From: Chromera velia
Lineage: Eukaryota > Sar > Chromeraceae
Direction of reading: 5' to 3'
Length of the DNA: 64,000 nucleotides
NCBI GenBank assembly: GCA_018398765.1
Contig: JAHBMJ010002738.1
Coordinates: forward strand, 51,566 to 115,565
Position 1 is the stretch's first letter. Every line of letters starts with the position of its first letter. Of the stretch, positions 12,301 to 24,068 are shown in pieces. A program made the translations under genes and the position numbers. The notes beneath the pieces are model-generated. The model searched no databases, was not told the origin of the DNA, and saw nothing but the letters and a program-made list of their open reading frames with translations.

Positions 12301-14613
12301 GATGCCACAGACAGGGGGCAGGAGACCCAGACCCGGCCCCCGCATCTGCACTTGCAGGCCTGCCCGTTTGAATCTCTCCGACTTCCTCATCGTCTCTGTA
12401 AATCCTGTAGCGGCTCACAGGCACCCCCCCCGTGTCCTCAGGACACTCCCACGAGATCGTCACTCGATCTGCTCTCTCCTCATCCACACGGACGAACCGG
12501 GGACGACCGGGAGGTCCCGGAGGGCCCGTTTTCACACTCACAAACGCACTCAAGGGACCCTCAACCCCCTGGGAGGTCACTGCAGTGACGGCAAAACGGA
12601 AAGTTGTGGAAGCAGTCAAACCGCTCGCCCGACCCTCACACACCCCCTCTTCCGTCTCTGTGACAGGTAACCCATCTAGATAGAGACGAAACCTAGTTTT
12701 TCTCTTCTCCCCACAAGGAGGACTCCACCTCAACCCAACGAAAGAAGGGCCTTTCTGGATCACTTCAAGATTCTCTGGAGCCAGGGGGGCAGGTTCTAAA
12801 GGTTCGAGGGTGCCGTCTCGAAGAAAAAACACCCCTGGTGTCTCGACACAATAGTTACGGTTACCTGGGGCCTTATCCCACTTCCCATTTCCATCATTCG
12901 GTACAAACTCTAGTCTCGATGCCCCTCTGACAGACAACTCCCACACCGTCCCCTCCCCCAGAAACCCAGGGAGACGCGAAGATGGCACCATGGGCACCCC
13001 GGGGGCCACGGTCCACTCCCCACCTGTGCCCGGACCCTCTTCTAGAGAGTTGCTCGTCATATGAAGGTAGGGGGGTGTCCAGCCTGAGCAGTAAACCACA
13101 GTCACCCCCTCATCGTCCGCTTCCCCCCCTACCCCCGCTGCCTCCAGATACCGATCTAGTCGTCCGCTCTCTGCCGGACTATGGGTGAGTGCCTCGAGGA
13201 ACCGCTGCCACACGGCCCCCAGAGCCACCCCTCCATGCCATAAGATCACAAAGGGGGCTCGGAAGAGAAGTAACGGCATAGCGATGATGCTCCAGCCATG
13301 CAGGGGACGAGGAGACGCGAACGCAGAGGCAGGAGGTGCGCACGCATCGAGCGCCTCCATCTCTGAATCCTCCAACCTCCATTCGAGAGCTGCACGCACC
13401 TTCCTCACCCCTGCCTCACTCAGACACCGCACAACAGGGAATAGTCCCTTCTGCACCGTCCACCTCAGCACAACATCCCGCACAGCCTTCCCCCTACTTC
13501 GTGCCACTTTCCGGATACCCTCATGGAGTCTGCTCACAGCTTCCGACTCCACAAGAGACCAAACGCCCCTCGCCTCTTCAACGGGAGGGTCACAGTCACC
13601 CATCCCCAGTGTAGCCTGCTCCCATCCCTCACACAGCAGTGCGATGCCCTCACTCTCACAGAGACGCCTGAGGGCCGCAGTCTCGGGCTCGTTCACATTC
13701 AGAAGACTCAAGTGAACACGTACCACCGATATGCGATGCTGTGAAGCCTTCGCGGCGTGGATTGCACTCTCCAGCTGCAAAAGGCGAAAGAGAACGCGTG
13801 ACTGGCAGCAGAAGAGGCGGAGCACCGGCGGAGACAAAGATGCAAAAGAGGGCAGAAAGTTGAAGCAGCTTGTTGCAGCAGGAATGCCAGACACCTGAAA
13901 TCATTCTTTGGTAGCAACGGTTGATGTTTCTGGTAATTGGCTTCTCTCCCGTCCCTTCCGTTCTCTTTCTACTCTACCTCTCTCTCTGTACGCAGATCAG
14001 TGTGTCCACCCACCCATCCACCCATGAACGTGTGCCTGTCTATCTATGTATCTATCGATCGATTTGTTTCCATTGTCATGCACTTTGTCTCTCCATCCGT
14101 CTGACCGACCTGAGCGGTTGTGCAGAAGGAGACGCCAATATCCTCCACCAGACCCTCCCGAGCTAGCTGGGAGGCGGCAGCCACCCAGAAGCTCAGGTTT
14201 CTCATGCGCATCTTCTGCTCCAACAGCAGCACCTGAAATGAGGGCTGCCCCTCTTCAAAGGTACCTCTGGCTTCAACTTGCGTTCGGAGAGCTTGGGAGG
14301 AGACGGCACACACCGGAGGACTGACACTGCAGACCACTGCCGTCTCTTTGTCGTGCACAGCAAGGCATTCTTCAGGCACAGAGTCGGCCTCAACTAGGAA
14401 CACATGCAGATTGCCTCGAAGGGCCTCCCCGAGGCAGTGGTCAGCCGTTCCGTGTACCTCTCTTTCTGCTTGTACTGTTGGGTTTGAGTCGCAGGTGGAG
14501 TTAACAGTCTCCGATTTGCTGTACTTGCTCGTCGTGTCATCTTCAACTTCAAAGAGAAACGCCCCTTGCTGCACAACGACTTGGGACTCTTGCAGCTTTT
14601 TCAAGAAAGACAT
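9325..14613 (-). CDS. Multidomain fusion: aldo/keto reductase-like region, CBM25-like starch-binding domain, two FN3 domains, plant-type alpha-amylase (GH13)
   Basis: Seven exons (14613-14110, 13774-12252, 11924-11526, 11301-11167, 10845-10641, 10359-10126, 9657-9325) join without a phase error into 1110 residues. Residues 1-315 resemble an aldo/keto reductase (LVEDIGVSFCTTAQ; VVLRWTVQKGLFPVVRCLSE; WRLEDSEMEALD), but I see no catalytic DTAxxYG motif. A hydrophobic stretch near 335-365 follows. About 400-490 is a CBM25/26-like starch-binding domain (WTVAPGVPM, FVPNDGNGKWD), and 500-670 two fibronectin type III-like units. The C-terminal GH13 domain keeps region I (LDLVANHR), region II (LRLDYVIGY, nucleophile Asp near 890), region III (VAENWN, Glu near 915) and region IV (FVENHDTS, Asp near 984), and ends like plant amylases (WSVAACGHHWAVW). 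It should cleave alpha-1,4 glucans. I see no signal peptide at the chosen ATG, which fits a cytosolic role. Confidence 0.88.
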
Positions 14614-15296
14614 CTCATCGGAAATCCATAAAGCAAGGGGACGGCACAACCAAATAGAGGGACTCGATCACTGATCGTGCCGCCCTCCTCAAGTCAGTCG
14701 GAAAGGCTGCAGGGAAAAAGTGTCGCTCTGCCAAAGATGTTCGCGCGAAGAGGCTGAATGCATTTGCACCTGTCTAAACTCGGAATCCACCTGAAGCAGA
14801 TGCTCACTCCCGTTTTGACACAAGGATGTCCTTTTTTTCGATCAGGCGCTGCTTAATTTCATCACTGGACTGGCAGCTATAGGTCCCAGCCGTCGCTCTC
14901 AGCTGCATGCATGGTGTGGCCGTGCATGGCGTGCATGGATCGATCGAACTGGGGGGAGGATGGGTGCATGCGGCGGCGCAACCCTCATGCAGTGGTCCCT
15001 CCCGGCCGCGCGGGGGGCGCGCCCCGGGCCCGCGAGCTGTTTAGGCGATGGTGGTACGCGTCAGCGGCCGAACATTCGTTTGTCGTTCGAGTATTAGTCC
15101 TGCAGGTATACAGACTGTTCATTACTGCACGAACTATAATCAGCAGGCGCAGACTTCTCAGCGAGAGTAGCACAAGCATTGCGACTATCTGAAAGTCCCC
15201 AGGAAGAACCATTGCAAAACACTTAAGAAAAAAAGTGCACTGGTCGAAGCACGAAGCTGCACTGGTGCCTCAAAGTTAGATAGACGTTTCCGCAGA
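14614..15296. promoter_or_regulatory. Divergent intergenic promoter region with GC island
   Basis: This is the spacer between the amylase fusion (minus) and the histidine kinase (plus). TGCATGCA occurs at 14904-14911 within a run of GCATGG-like words, and a GC-rich patch spans about 14998-15070. I see no gene. Promoter function is inferred from position. Confidence 0.5.
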
Positions 15297-18200
15297 ATGG
15301 TAGGACACGAGAAAGAGCTTGGGAAGGCGAAAGACAAAGTCCGCCGAGCCCTTGGCCAAGAAGAGTCCAATGCCTTCCGAAGTGACTGCTTTGAAAAGCA
15401 GGCACACACATCTACCAATCTGTTGTTTGATCATTGACTGACCTTGATATATATTAAGTTTGATGAGGAGCCCCAATGCATATTTATCCCTTTCTGGAGT
15501 TTTGAATGCGTGCAGAGAAAGTTCCTGTCGAAGACATTCATTCCAGTGGCCCTGGTGGTCGTGCTCGCTCAGTCCACCTTCTGGCTCCTGGGTATATTCG
15601 ACTCCAAAACCGCATTCTTCTCGATAACTTCCACTGGCGTACTCGCCCTCTCTTTGCTCGAATACTCTTTTGCTGTAACGCCCAGAGCACGCGAATTAAA
15701 GTTGACACTTGGAGTCTGGATTGGGACAGGGCTCCTTCATGGCTCGGTCTGCTTCTGGGAGGCTCCCTCTCTTGCAATGCAGATCCTCTTGCAAGGGCAC
15801 TACGGTGGGCGTTCTTTAAATCTTATGATGCGTTACGATCATACGTGTATATGGGAAAAGCAAATGTTCACCCAGCTGTTTCTCTGCCGTTTCCCTGGGC
15901 TAGCTCGAGGACCTTGATAGTCCCCCATTCTTGGTTGACTCAAACGTCGCACATTTCCTTTCTCCTTCTTTATAGTGTGGGGGTGGGTGGGTAGGGCGGG
16001 GCAGGTGCGTGCGCAAGTCTGGCCGGCTCGTAGAGGCTCCCCCCCTTTTTTTCACGCCTATGTGGCTGTTCACGACATACCACACACCTGTGTTCCTGCA
16101 CACATTGCGATTCTGCATTTGTATGCAAGCTACTGATCGAGGCGGACTGCTTGACTCAGATTGTCCCCGCCTGCCAAACACTGCAGGTCCATCTCTCCAC
16201 CCCCTCTCTTTCCCGCGTCCACGTTTTTGTACATTGAAATAGGCAACGGTCTTCAGCTCGATGTACACGCCCGTGTGAACAGATCTGTGCGTGTATATCG
16301 TCCTCTGAGAGAAAGACAAACAAAAAGCATTAATTCCAATCGAAATAATTCCCTTCCTTCCTTCATTCCTTCCTTCCTTCCTTCCTGACTGCAGGCCTCG
16401 CCCTGAAGGCGATTATCGGTGTGATGCACTTCTCAGACGTTCACTTTTGGTTGCTGAACTTGTCCAAGACTGTCTTCTGGCTGATGGGGTGCAAGTTTGG
16501 GTGCTCTGGGAGGGTCCCGGAAAGCGAACTCAGCGACTTCTGGGGTATAGTGGGTGCGTTTGCAATGTGTCAGACGGCCATATGTGCAGGCATCCGTTTC
16601 TTGTGCACGCTGACCCTTCGGGAAGCTGCCGACGAGGTGTGCCTTCGGAGAAAAGCAGAAGACTTGAAGGACCGTTTTCTCTCTTACATTATGCACGAGA
16701 TGCGAAATCCGCTTTCCGGGGCCTCCTTGCTCATCTTTGAGTTTCAAGCAGTCATTAAGGAAGTCCTTAAGACCGCCAAAAGGGACCCCCACCCTAATGT
16801 GTTGCATGCGTCAGTGTGTAAGTCAGCCAAGCATCTTCAGCAGCTGACCGAATTTCTGATTCCCCAATTTGAGAAAATGAGAGGTGTGTGCGACGACGTG
16901 CTGCAGCTAGAGAAACTCGAAAAGGGAGGTCTTGAGTACAATTTCAAACCCATGTCTATTCGATCGTGGGTGTCACGTCTGGCAGGACAGGCAGCTCCGT
17001 TGTTCACTTCCCAAAAGAACACAGTGTGTTTCTCGTCTGAAATATCAGTCGAGGGTGCGGATGCGGAGGCTCTCCTTGACAAACGGCCGAGGGGGGTTGC
17101 AGACTTCGTGCGCCTCGATCAGGTAGTGAGTAACTTTCTTGGGAATGCAAAGAAATTCACAAAGAAAGGCTCAGTCAAGCTCGAATGTGCACTCAGAATG
17201 CCATCCGAGGAGGAGCAGAAATAAATTCCCGCCCGAAATACCGCAAAAGCACTTGAGAGTGAGAGCGCTGGTGGAGTGGGCACGCAGTTCCTCCAGTGGT
17301 CTGCTGGAATGTCACTTGAGAGCGACGCTCAGTCGGAGAGGAGGGAAGAGAAGGGGGGGGTGGGGCATCGTCTAGTACATGGAAGGATCCTGTGTGGGTT
17401 GTGATGCGCATGTGTGTGATGGACACTGGTCCTGGCCTGAGTGAGGAGGACATGTCGAAGTTGTTTAAACCCTACGGACAAGTCAGCGCAGGGGAGTTGC
17501 AGAATGGGGGGGGGAGAGGGTTGGGTCTAGTTATCTGCAAGAGTTTCGTGGAGGCGCATGCGGGAGGGAAAATTGGGGTCCATAGCATGGGTAGGGGGGA
17601 GGGCAGTACTTTCTTTTTTGAGATTTTCGTTCCGCTCTTGGAAGGCTCGGACAAAGGAAGTAGAGATGAAATTGGAGAGGAGATTTTTTCCAATCACAGT
17701 TCACGATCTACCAGCCGAAGTCCTGTGTGGCATGCTGAAAGTCACCAGCAGGATGTTCCTGTTTCTCACCCTGCTTTCCGCCTCCGCCGTCGGCTGTCGG
17801 ATCCCGCAACTCCCTCAACGAGGACAGGAGACCAAATCCCCCCGCAGTTCACTTCCCCGTCGCGAAAATTCCTCAAGTCCCTCGCTGTGCCGATGGCGGC
17901 AGGCGTAGAGGAGAAGAAGGGAAATGCGGGGGGTCAAAAGAAAGAACAGAGGGGGCCGTTTCGTGCCTCTCGTTCATCGAAAGAGAAGGCCTGTGAGGGA
18001 CCGTCCTCTGCTCTCTCTCCTCGCTCGGTTCCCCTCACTGCGGATGTTCTGCTAGTTGATGACGACAGATTTTGTCTGATGGCAGGGAGTGCTGTAATCA
18101 AGAGACTGGGTTTTTCCGTACAGACGGCAGAGGATGGGGACGAGGCTGTGCGGATGATTGTCGAGGACAAATTGTCATTCCGTCTCGTGTTGATGGACAA

Positions 18201-18448
18201 AAACATGGCCCGAATGGATGGGCCAGAGGCACTGAAGAGAATCAGAGAGCACTTCAGCCTGAGGGAAGCAGAAGAAAAAAAAAAGGGGGCGGAAAATCAG
18301 GTTTTCGTACCTGTCATGGTGGGGTGCACAGGGGATGCAGTGAAGGAGTCCCACGAGGCTTAAATCTCAGGCTTTTCATGAGGGGGGAGCGGACAGGGTG
18401 ATAATAAAGCCCCTTCAGGCAAAGGATCTGTCTGCTCTCTTGGGGTAA
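15297..18448 (+). pseudogene. Membrane hybrid histidine kinase with C-terminal receiver domain, apparently disrupted
   Basis: Recognisable parts are several hydrophobic segments (15516-15804, then 16395 on; these exons join in phase as GHY/GLALK), a DHp region with phospho-acceptor His in SYIMHEMRNPLSG, an N box (DQVVSNFLGNAKKFT), G1 (DTGPGLS), an F-like box (LFKPYGQ), G2 (GRGLGLVICKS), and a receiver with the acidic pair (LLVDDDRF), phospho-Asp (LVLMDKNMARMDG), Thr (GCTGDA) and Lys (RVIIKPL). That is a complete two-component hybrid kinase, but three breaks are visible: an in-frame TAA at 17222-17224; a frame change at an eight-G run (17353-17360) before G1; and 13 extra bases (about 18358-18370) inside the receiver. 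Removing those 13 gives exactly the usual TGxA-to-KP spacing of 24 residues. The first exon (ATG 15297) is tentative. Unrecognised introns or assembly errors could rescue it. Confidence 0.7.
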
Positions 18449-20990
18449 GCGGATGGTCAAATCAGTCAAAGTGCAGCCCTAGGTAGGTGCAGCTTTAAGT
18501 GCACTCAATTTTGCCCAGAGGCGGAAGAGTCAGAAAGCAAGTTTCAATCTTAAGTGTTACCAAAAAACACATATACATCTAGCTATACATATGGGCATAG
18601 ACGACTGATTCAGAACCATAAAAGAGTGATCGATCGAATAGAACTTAGCGAGTTGCGATGTAGCCAGGAGTGTTGCACTGTTGCGTAGACGGAAGGAAGG
18701 TCAAGAGTGAGGCGGACGTGCTAGGAACGGATCTAAAATGCGCTTTCCCCATATGGGCTATACTATATGTATGAGTAGATATATATGAGCCGATGGCTGA
18801 TTCTGACTAGGATTCTAATAATTTAAAAAACCTGAATTGAATGGATTTACGGAATGAAATGTGTCAGATTTGAGTCATTTGACTAAAGATTTGCCGTGAC
18901 AGCTAGCTGCTTATGAATCTAAGGTATGATCGACAGTGACGTTTCCGAAAAAATTTAGACTGAGCTTCGGATATATAATAGCTTATTAGCTTTATATATA
19001 GCTTATAGTCGTAAATTTATAATGATGAACTTATAGTCGCAAACCTAGATCGAGTGTGACTATAACTTAAAGTTGAAGTAATAGTAATACTGTCATAATG
19101 CTTGTAAGTTAATACTATTATACTAGGCCTTCGATCTTTAAGTTATTCTTTAGGCTTAGCATCGTATTACTTAATGTTATTCTGACAAAAAAAATTAGAT
19201 TGTATCACCATCATCATCATACATCATCATTATGATGATACGTGGCATCATACGCCATCGCCATCGGCCTATAAATAGGCGTCTAGCATTCGGCGGCAAC
19301 TTACAAAGCAGTTTGGTTCGATCTTGACAATAACAGTTCACTTTGATTTATACTTAATTCAACCAGGATGCTTCTTTTCAAACTCTTCTACTTCTGAAGC
19401 AGCATGCTTGCGCAACTAGTTGCGTAACTTTGAATGCGTATGTATGATGCTGATTCATGGGACGTAGTCTGCCACCATGCCAAGTAAAATGAATCGGAAA
19501 TAAATTCTAAAATGATAAATTAAAATTTAAAAACTTAACTTGAATTAACATCTAATAACTTATTATGAAGTTACATGAAGTCATAAATCATGCATTGTTA
19601 AAATCAAATCATAACTCAATTTATGAATCAGTTTAAATGATATTGATCAGAATGTTTCGATTCCCAACAGAAAAACTGAGAAAATGTCTTTGCAGTGGAA
19701 TTGAGGCATTCATTGTTAATGGAGAATCTATGACAGCGCAGCACAGCAACAGCAGTAGCTGAAGTAGCTTGCTTTAATTCATGGGGACGCAGTGATGATC
19801 TTTTCCATCGAATCGAATGATAGAGTCATTCTTTACCGCGGGCACGGGCAATCTCGCTTCCCACACTCAATTGTCCTGACATTGCATGATTGTCAATTTG
19901 TCAATCCTCCGGACATTAATCCTAATCCTAATCCTAAAATCAGGTGTCAAATGCATCTCGATCCATCGATCGAAGAAAAAACATATCCAAATCCCAGAGG
20001 TACGTCCAAGTGCGTCGAAACTGTGCAGAAATGTGCACGTCTTCCGGGTTGCATTGAACGCTCCGAGGAGGCTCAAAAGGAGGAGACAAAAGAAGCAAGC
20101 GTTGAAGAGGAAGCGACTCAGGTCAAGGGGTGAACAAGGGGTGGAAGGGTGAGCAAAGGCAAGGGAGGTACAGTCTCCTCAGATGTCTCTCGGCATGTCG
20201 TGAGGTGGTGGTGCACGGCTGTTGGTCTGGAGTCGAACAAGTGCTCCCTCGCTGTTGTGCTTGTCTTTTCTTTGGGCCTTTCGTGCCGATCAGGATGGGA
20301 AAAGAAAAAAATGTCCAAACTGATGCGAGTCGCCATGGTTGCATGTTTCAACATGTGACAGGGGACCACTGCCGGTGTGAGGAAGACATTTCTCAGTGTG
20401 AAAGAGGACCTCAGTCCGCTACCCCCCCAAATGACTCCCACAGCACCTGACCGGACACAGCGACTGCCTCGATCATTCACATACGCACGCACGCTCACTC
20501 ACTCACTCACTAAATCAGTACAGTCGAATTGGAAGATTCCTTCTGCGACTTTCTTCAAGATCCGTTCTGAGAAGGGGGGGGCGCGTTTGACTGCATGCCG
20601 TATCGATCGATCTGGCATTGCAGTGTTCTTTCTTGTCTTCTCGGCACACCACGTGAATAAAACATCGGCAGCACGCGCACCTTCAGAGTCCCCCCGTGAC
20701 TCGTTTCTCTGTTCTCCTTTCTTTCCTTTCTCAGTCGATCACTCTCCCATTCACTCACTCTTCTGAAGTAGTTCCTCTGCCTACCGAGAAGAAGAGAGCT
20801 ACCACGGAGGCTGCACTCATTTCCTCTGTCCCCCCATGCTATCCGAACGTCCCAGAAAGAAGCGACCGGAAGAGGGAGGCGTTCCAACAACAAACAAACA
20901 AACAGACAGGTCAAATACATGCATCGTGCGAATTCCCTTTCTGTTCACCTTCACTTCTCTCTCTCTCCGTCTCCGTCTCCTCCCCTTCAG
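18449..20990. other. AT-rich convergent intergenic region
   Basis: The region lies between the 3' ends of the kinase and the quinone reductase. It is AT-rich to about 19.8 kb with many TATA-like words, then more mixed. It contains a repeat related to the element at 40.3 kb (19200-19290) and a short (CCTAAT)n run at about 19917-19936. The frame at 19792-20133 (113 codons) has no recognisable domain and I do not call it a gene. Confidence 0.6.
19200..19290. repeat. Dispersed repeat copy related to the MITE-like element at 40.3 kb
   Basis: The block with ATCATCATACGCCATCGCC, then TATAAATAGGCGTCTA, corresponds to the reverse complement of the interior of the element at 40325-40494. The inverted ends seen there are not clear here, so this is a partial or diverged copy. 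Confidence 0.5.
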
Positions 20991-23396
20991 CTAGGCCGAC
21001 CCCTTCTTGAGGGCAATGGCCTTCTTAGTGAAGTACTCGCCCTGGTAAGTCGCCACGTCCAGCTCCAGGGCAGAGGGCTGACGGGAGCCGTCGGGTCCTG
21101 CCAGGCATCCTGCATGAATGCATGGACGTACATACGGAGAGAGAGAGAGAGAGAGAAGAGATGTTGAAGGCAACTGAAGTGTAGAGAGAGACGCGAAGGC
21201 GCTGACACACAAACAGACCGCATCATCGACTGGGACGCCTTTCCTCTGTAAGGCAGGTAGGTAGGCAGGCACGTATAGGTACTCAGCTCGGTCCCCCAGT
21301 GCCATGCATGCACAAACACGCTTGCTCAGGGGAAAGAGCGAGGGGAGGAAGCACAGGAGGAGGGGCGTGGCAAGAAGGGAGGGACAGGGTCACCAGAAGT
21401 CATTCAGCGGGTCATGGGATCAGATTGCTTCCCTTTTCTCATCAGAGAGAGAGGAGAACACCCCCGGTACCAACAGGGAGAAGAACAACAGAAGCCTTTG
21501 AAACAAAAAAGAGCATCAGAACTGGAATCCAAATAGACGGGCCACGGCAACCAGACAGGCAGATTGTCCCAGACTGACCAGCACCATAGGGAGAGCCTCC
21601 GTGTGTCTCGGTCATATCCATCAACTTGGAGTTTCCGTAACCGATCGGGACGAAGATCATTCCATGGTGGGTCAGTTGGGTCAGAAACGTGAGGGCTGTG
21701 GTCTCCTGTCCGCCCCCCTGGGTCCCTGTCGAGAAGAAAAACCCCGCAGGCTTGCCCACAAACGCGCCCTTCATCCAGGCACCGCCTGGCACAAAGAAGG
21801 GAGAGAAGTAAGCAGGCAACACGAAAGAAGGAGTAAAGAGGGAAAACATGTAGAAGAGGAAAGCAGGGAAAATTGAACCACGGCACAACGACAAGCAGGA
21901 AAGCACACATGAAAAACTCTACGGGAACTGAAACGTGAAAAGAAAAATCAACTCAGCAGTTCCAGACGGAAGGAAATGAGACAAGTAGGCTCATCGAGGG
22001 GTTTTGCACAAAGATTTGTTGGGCAGGAGAGGGAGACTGGGAGAGATTTCGCACAAAGATGGCGAGAAACGGGTGGAGGACGGGAGGCGAATCAGATAGG
22101 GGGGAGGCCTTGGAGTAATGGATTTGGGCATGGACTGTCATGCTGTCACACTGAGGGGGTCTGAGAAAGAAACTGAAGAGAAAATCCGGCAGAAGGAAGG
22201 GACAGCAGACCCAATCGAAAGACGGAAACTGTGAGAGAGTAGCAGGGAGGGCGGAAGAAGCGATGGTAATCGTGACTTCCATACGAACTCAAGAGCATAA
22301 TACGGAAAGAGGCCACCTGCCAACCCACCCACGCCGACCCACCGGTAGAGTCGAAGAACGTCTTCATCTGCGCAGAGATCATCCCGAACCTGGTGGGGCT
22401 GCCAAAGAGAATGCCGTCGTATGAGGCCAGCTCGTCGACCTTGCTGAAGTCCATGATGGGATGCTGAAGAAGAAGAAGAAGAAGAACAAGAACAAGAACA
22501 AGAAGAAGAAGAAGAACAAGAAGAAGAACAAGAACAAGAAGAAGAACAAGAAGAAGAAGAAGAAGAAGAAGAAGAAGAAGAAGAAGAAAAAGAAAAAGAA
22601 AAAGAAAAAGAAAAAGAAAAAGAAGGAGAAGAAGAAAAAGAAGGAGAAGAAGAAAGTGGAAGGGGGATGGATGAACCTACTAGAAGAGATAATACGCAAC
22701 AGAAACGGTTTCTTTTGCATGACCCACGGAGAAATGCTACCAGAGAAAAGCATTGCGAGAGGCATGACTGCTGAGAGTCAAATTATAATAGCGAAAAGTG
22801 GTACAAGAACAGCCGCTCTAAAAATATGAAGAGGCTCAACCTTCAAAGGAGACTTGTTCGAGTGAAAACTCTCAAATTTGACACCAAGACAGAAGAGCGA
22901 TAACATGATGAGCCTTGCGGCATTTTCCCATGATACCTTCGTGGACAGGAAAGCGGAGAGGGCACTTACGTTTGGGTCCTTGGGAGGAGCCCCCATTTTC
23001 TTCAGGGCCTCTTCTCTGCAACCAGTCGCAAATTCAAAGTGTGCACAAAGACGTCAGAAAAAATGTTTAAATGAAATAGCGTCCCCATTGAAAGCAACCA
23101 CTAAGTCGCCGACTCTGAGAGCACAGAAAAGCCACCCCCCCTTCCTTCCCCTTTTCCTACGTCTTGCTGAAGACTGACGGGAGGGTCTCTGCGACCTGGT
23201 AGACGGTGCACTTGCCCCCAGCGCTCTCAATGCCCTTCTGGACCTGCACGTTGCATCAGTCGGGAATGCGTAAAGGATAAAAAAAAACCAGGGATACCAC
23301 ACAGGAAAACTCGACACCTGAATGTGAACTGACCGCCTGTGCCATGGTCTTGATGTGACCGTACATGGAGTAGTACACGACTGCGATGTTGGCCAT
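20991..23396 (-). CDS. WrbA/FQR1-type NAD(P)H:quinone oxidoreductase (flavodoxin-like)
   Basis: Six exons (23396-23334, 23243-23161, 23015-22970, 22463-22343, 21785-21579, 21109-20991) join in phase into 212 residues, the usual length for the WrbA family. The N-terminal FMN phosphate-binding loop is YYSMYGHI, preceded by the first beta strand (NIAVV). Other family signatures are [52 protein letters not shown] and GGSPYGAG, and the C-terminus continues [11 protein letters not shown]. All closely follow plant FQR1. The enzyme should be an FMN-dependent two-electron quinone reductase, a soluble detoxifying role. The ATG at 23396 has a good context (ACAATGG); an upstream in-frame ATG at 23492 would add 32 residues without homology. 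The intron before exon 4 carries a very long (TTC)n tract. Confidence 0.93.
22466..22655. repeat. (GAA)n / (TTC)n purine-pyrimidine tract in a WrbA intron
   Basis: About 190 bases of almost pure GAA/GAAA units (plus strand) end two bases before the exon 4 acceptor of the minus-strand quinone reductase gene. In the transcript it is therefore a giant polypyrimidine tract ending in the TTCAG splice site. Long GAA/TTC tracts can form triplexes. Confidence 0.85.
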
Positions 23397-24068
23397 TGTG
23401 CCTTCTGCGGAATCTCCTTCTGCTGTGGTTTTGACTGGCTGGGGCACAATGACCTCTGACTCCTGGTGCTTGGTGAAACGGCAGCAGAACATGTGTTTAG
23501 GGGGGGATTGGGTCGCTGAGTGTCTGCAGGAACTGGAAAGACCCAGAAACCAACCTCTTCCGACTGTTTTGTCTTCTTTTGGATATCCAGCAAAGAGTAT
23601 CAGTACGTTCACATTATATTAGGGGCCGGGGGTCTGATATGGTCCGATTGGATACGATTTCGATCGATGTATCGGATTGTATCGCGGTTGTTGCATGCAT
23701 GGTTGTTGCAGGCATGGCAGGTCGGGAGTGCCCGCGCGGCGGCGCGTGCCGGACACAGGCACGCGGCGCCGCCGCTGCTGCGGTTCTACGTTGCATGAAT
23801 CTCGTCATTAATGGCCTTCGAGATCCCTCGAGCGTTTTTCATCCATGCCAGCTAGGACAGGACAATCACATCACATAAGATGCCTCATGCAGCCCCCTCA
23901 ATGGGGCGGCCCCCCAATGGCGTTTGTGCCAATTGAAGAACAGAAATGGCAGTTTTGCAAACCTCAAAGACACCGTCTACGGAGACGCCGTCTCCAAGAG
24001 GCATGGCAAGCCGCTTCTCCTCTTTAGAACGACCGCGTCGTTTCTGGTGATACAGGAGGGCTAGAGCA
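23397..24068. promoter_or_regulatory. Divergent intergenic promoter region with GC island
   Basis: This is the spacer between the quinone reductase (minus) and the cardiolipin synthase-like gene (plus). It has TGCATGCA at 23692-23699 followed by a GC-rich patch at about 23725-23785. I see no separate gene. Promoter function is inferred. Confidence 0.5.

Noticed and set aside
17353-17360. Programmed -1 ribosomal frameshift at the G8 run in the kinase
   Set aside because: The G run fits a slippery heptamer, but an in-frame TAA lies upstream and the other G-run break (52912-52918) needs the opposite shift. Indel error or decay explains both more simply.
19917-19936. (CCTAAT)n resembling a telomere repeat
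   Set aside because: Only three units, and the unit differs from the plant-like TTTAGGG and animal TTAGGG types.
19792-20133. Open frame of 113 codons on the plus strand
   Set aside because: There is no homology I can see, it covers a (CCTAAT)n run, and it is isolated in AT-rich DNA.
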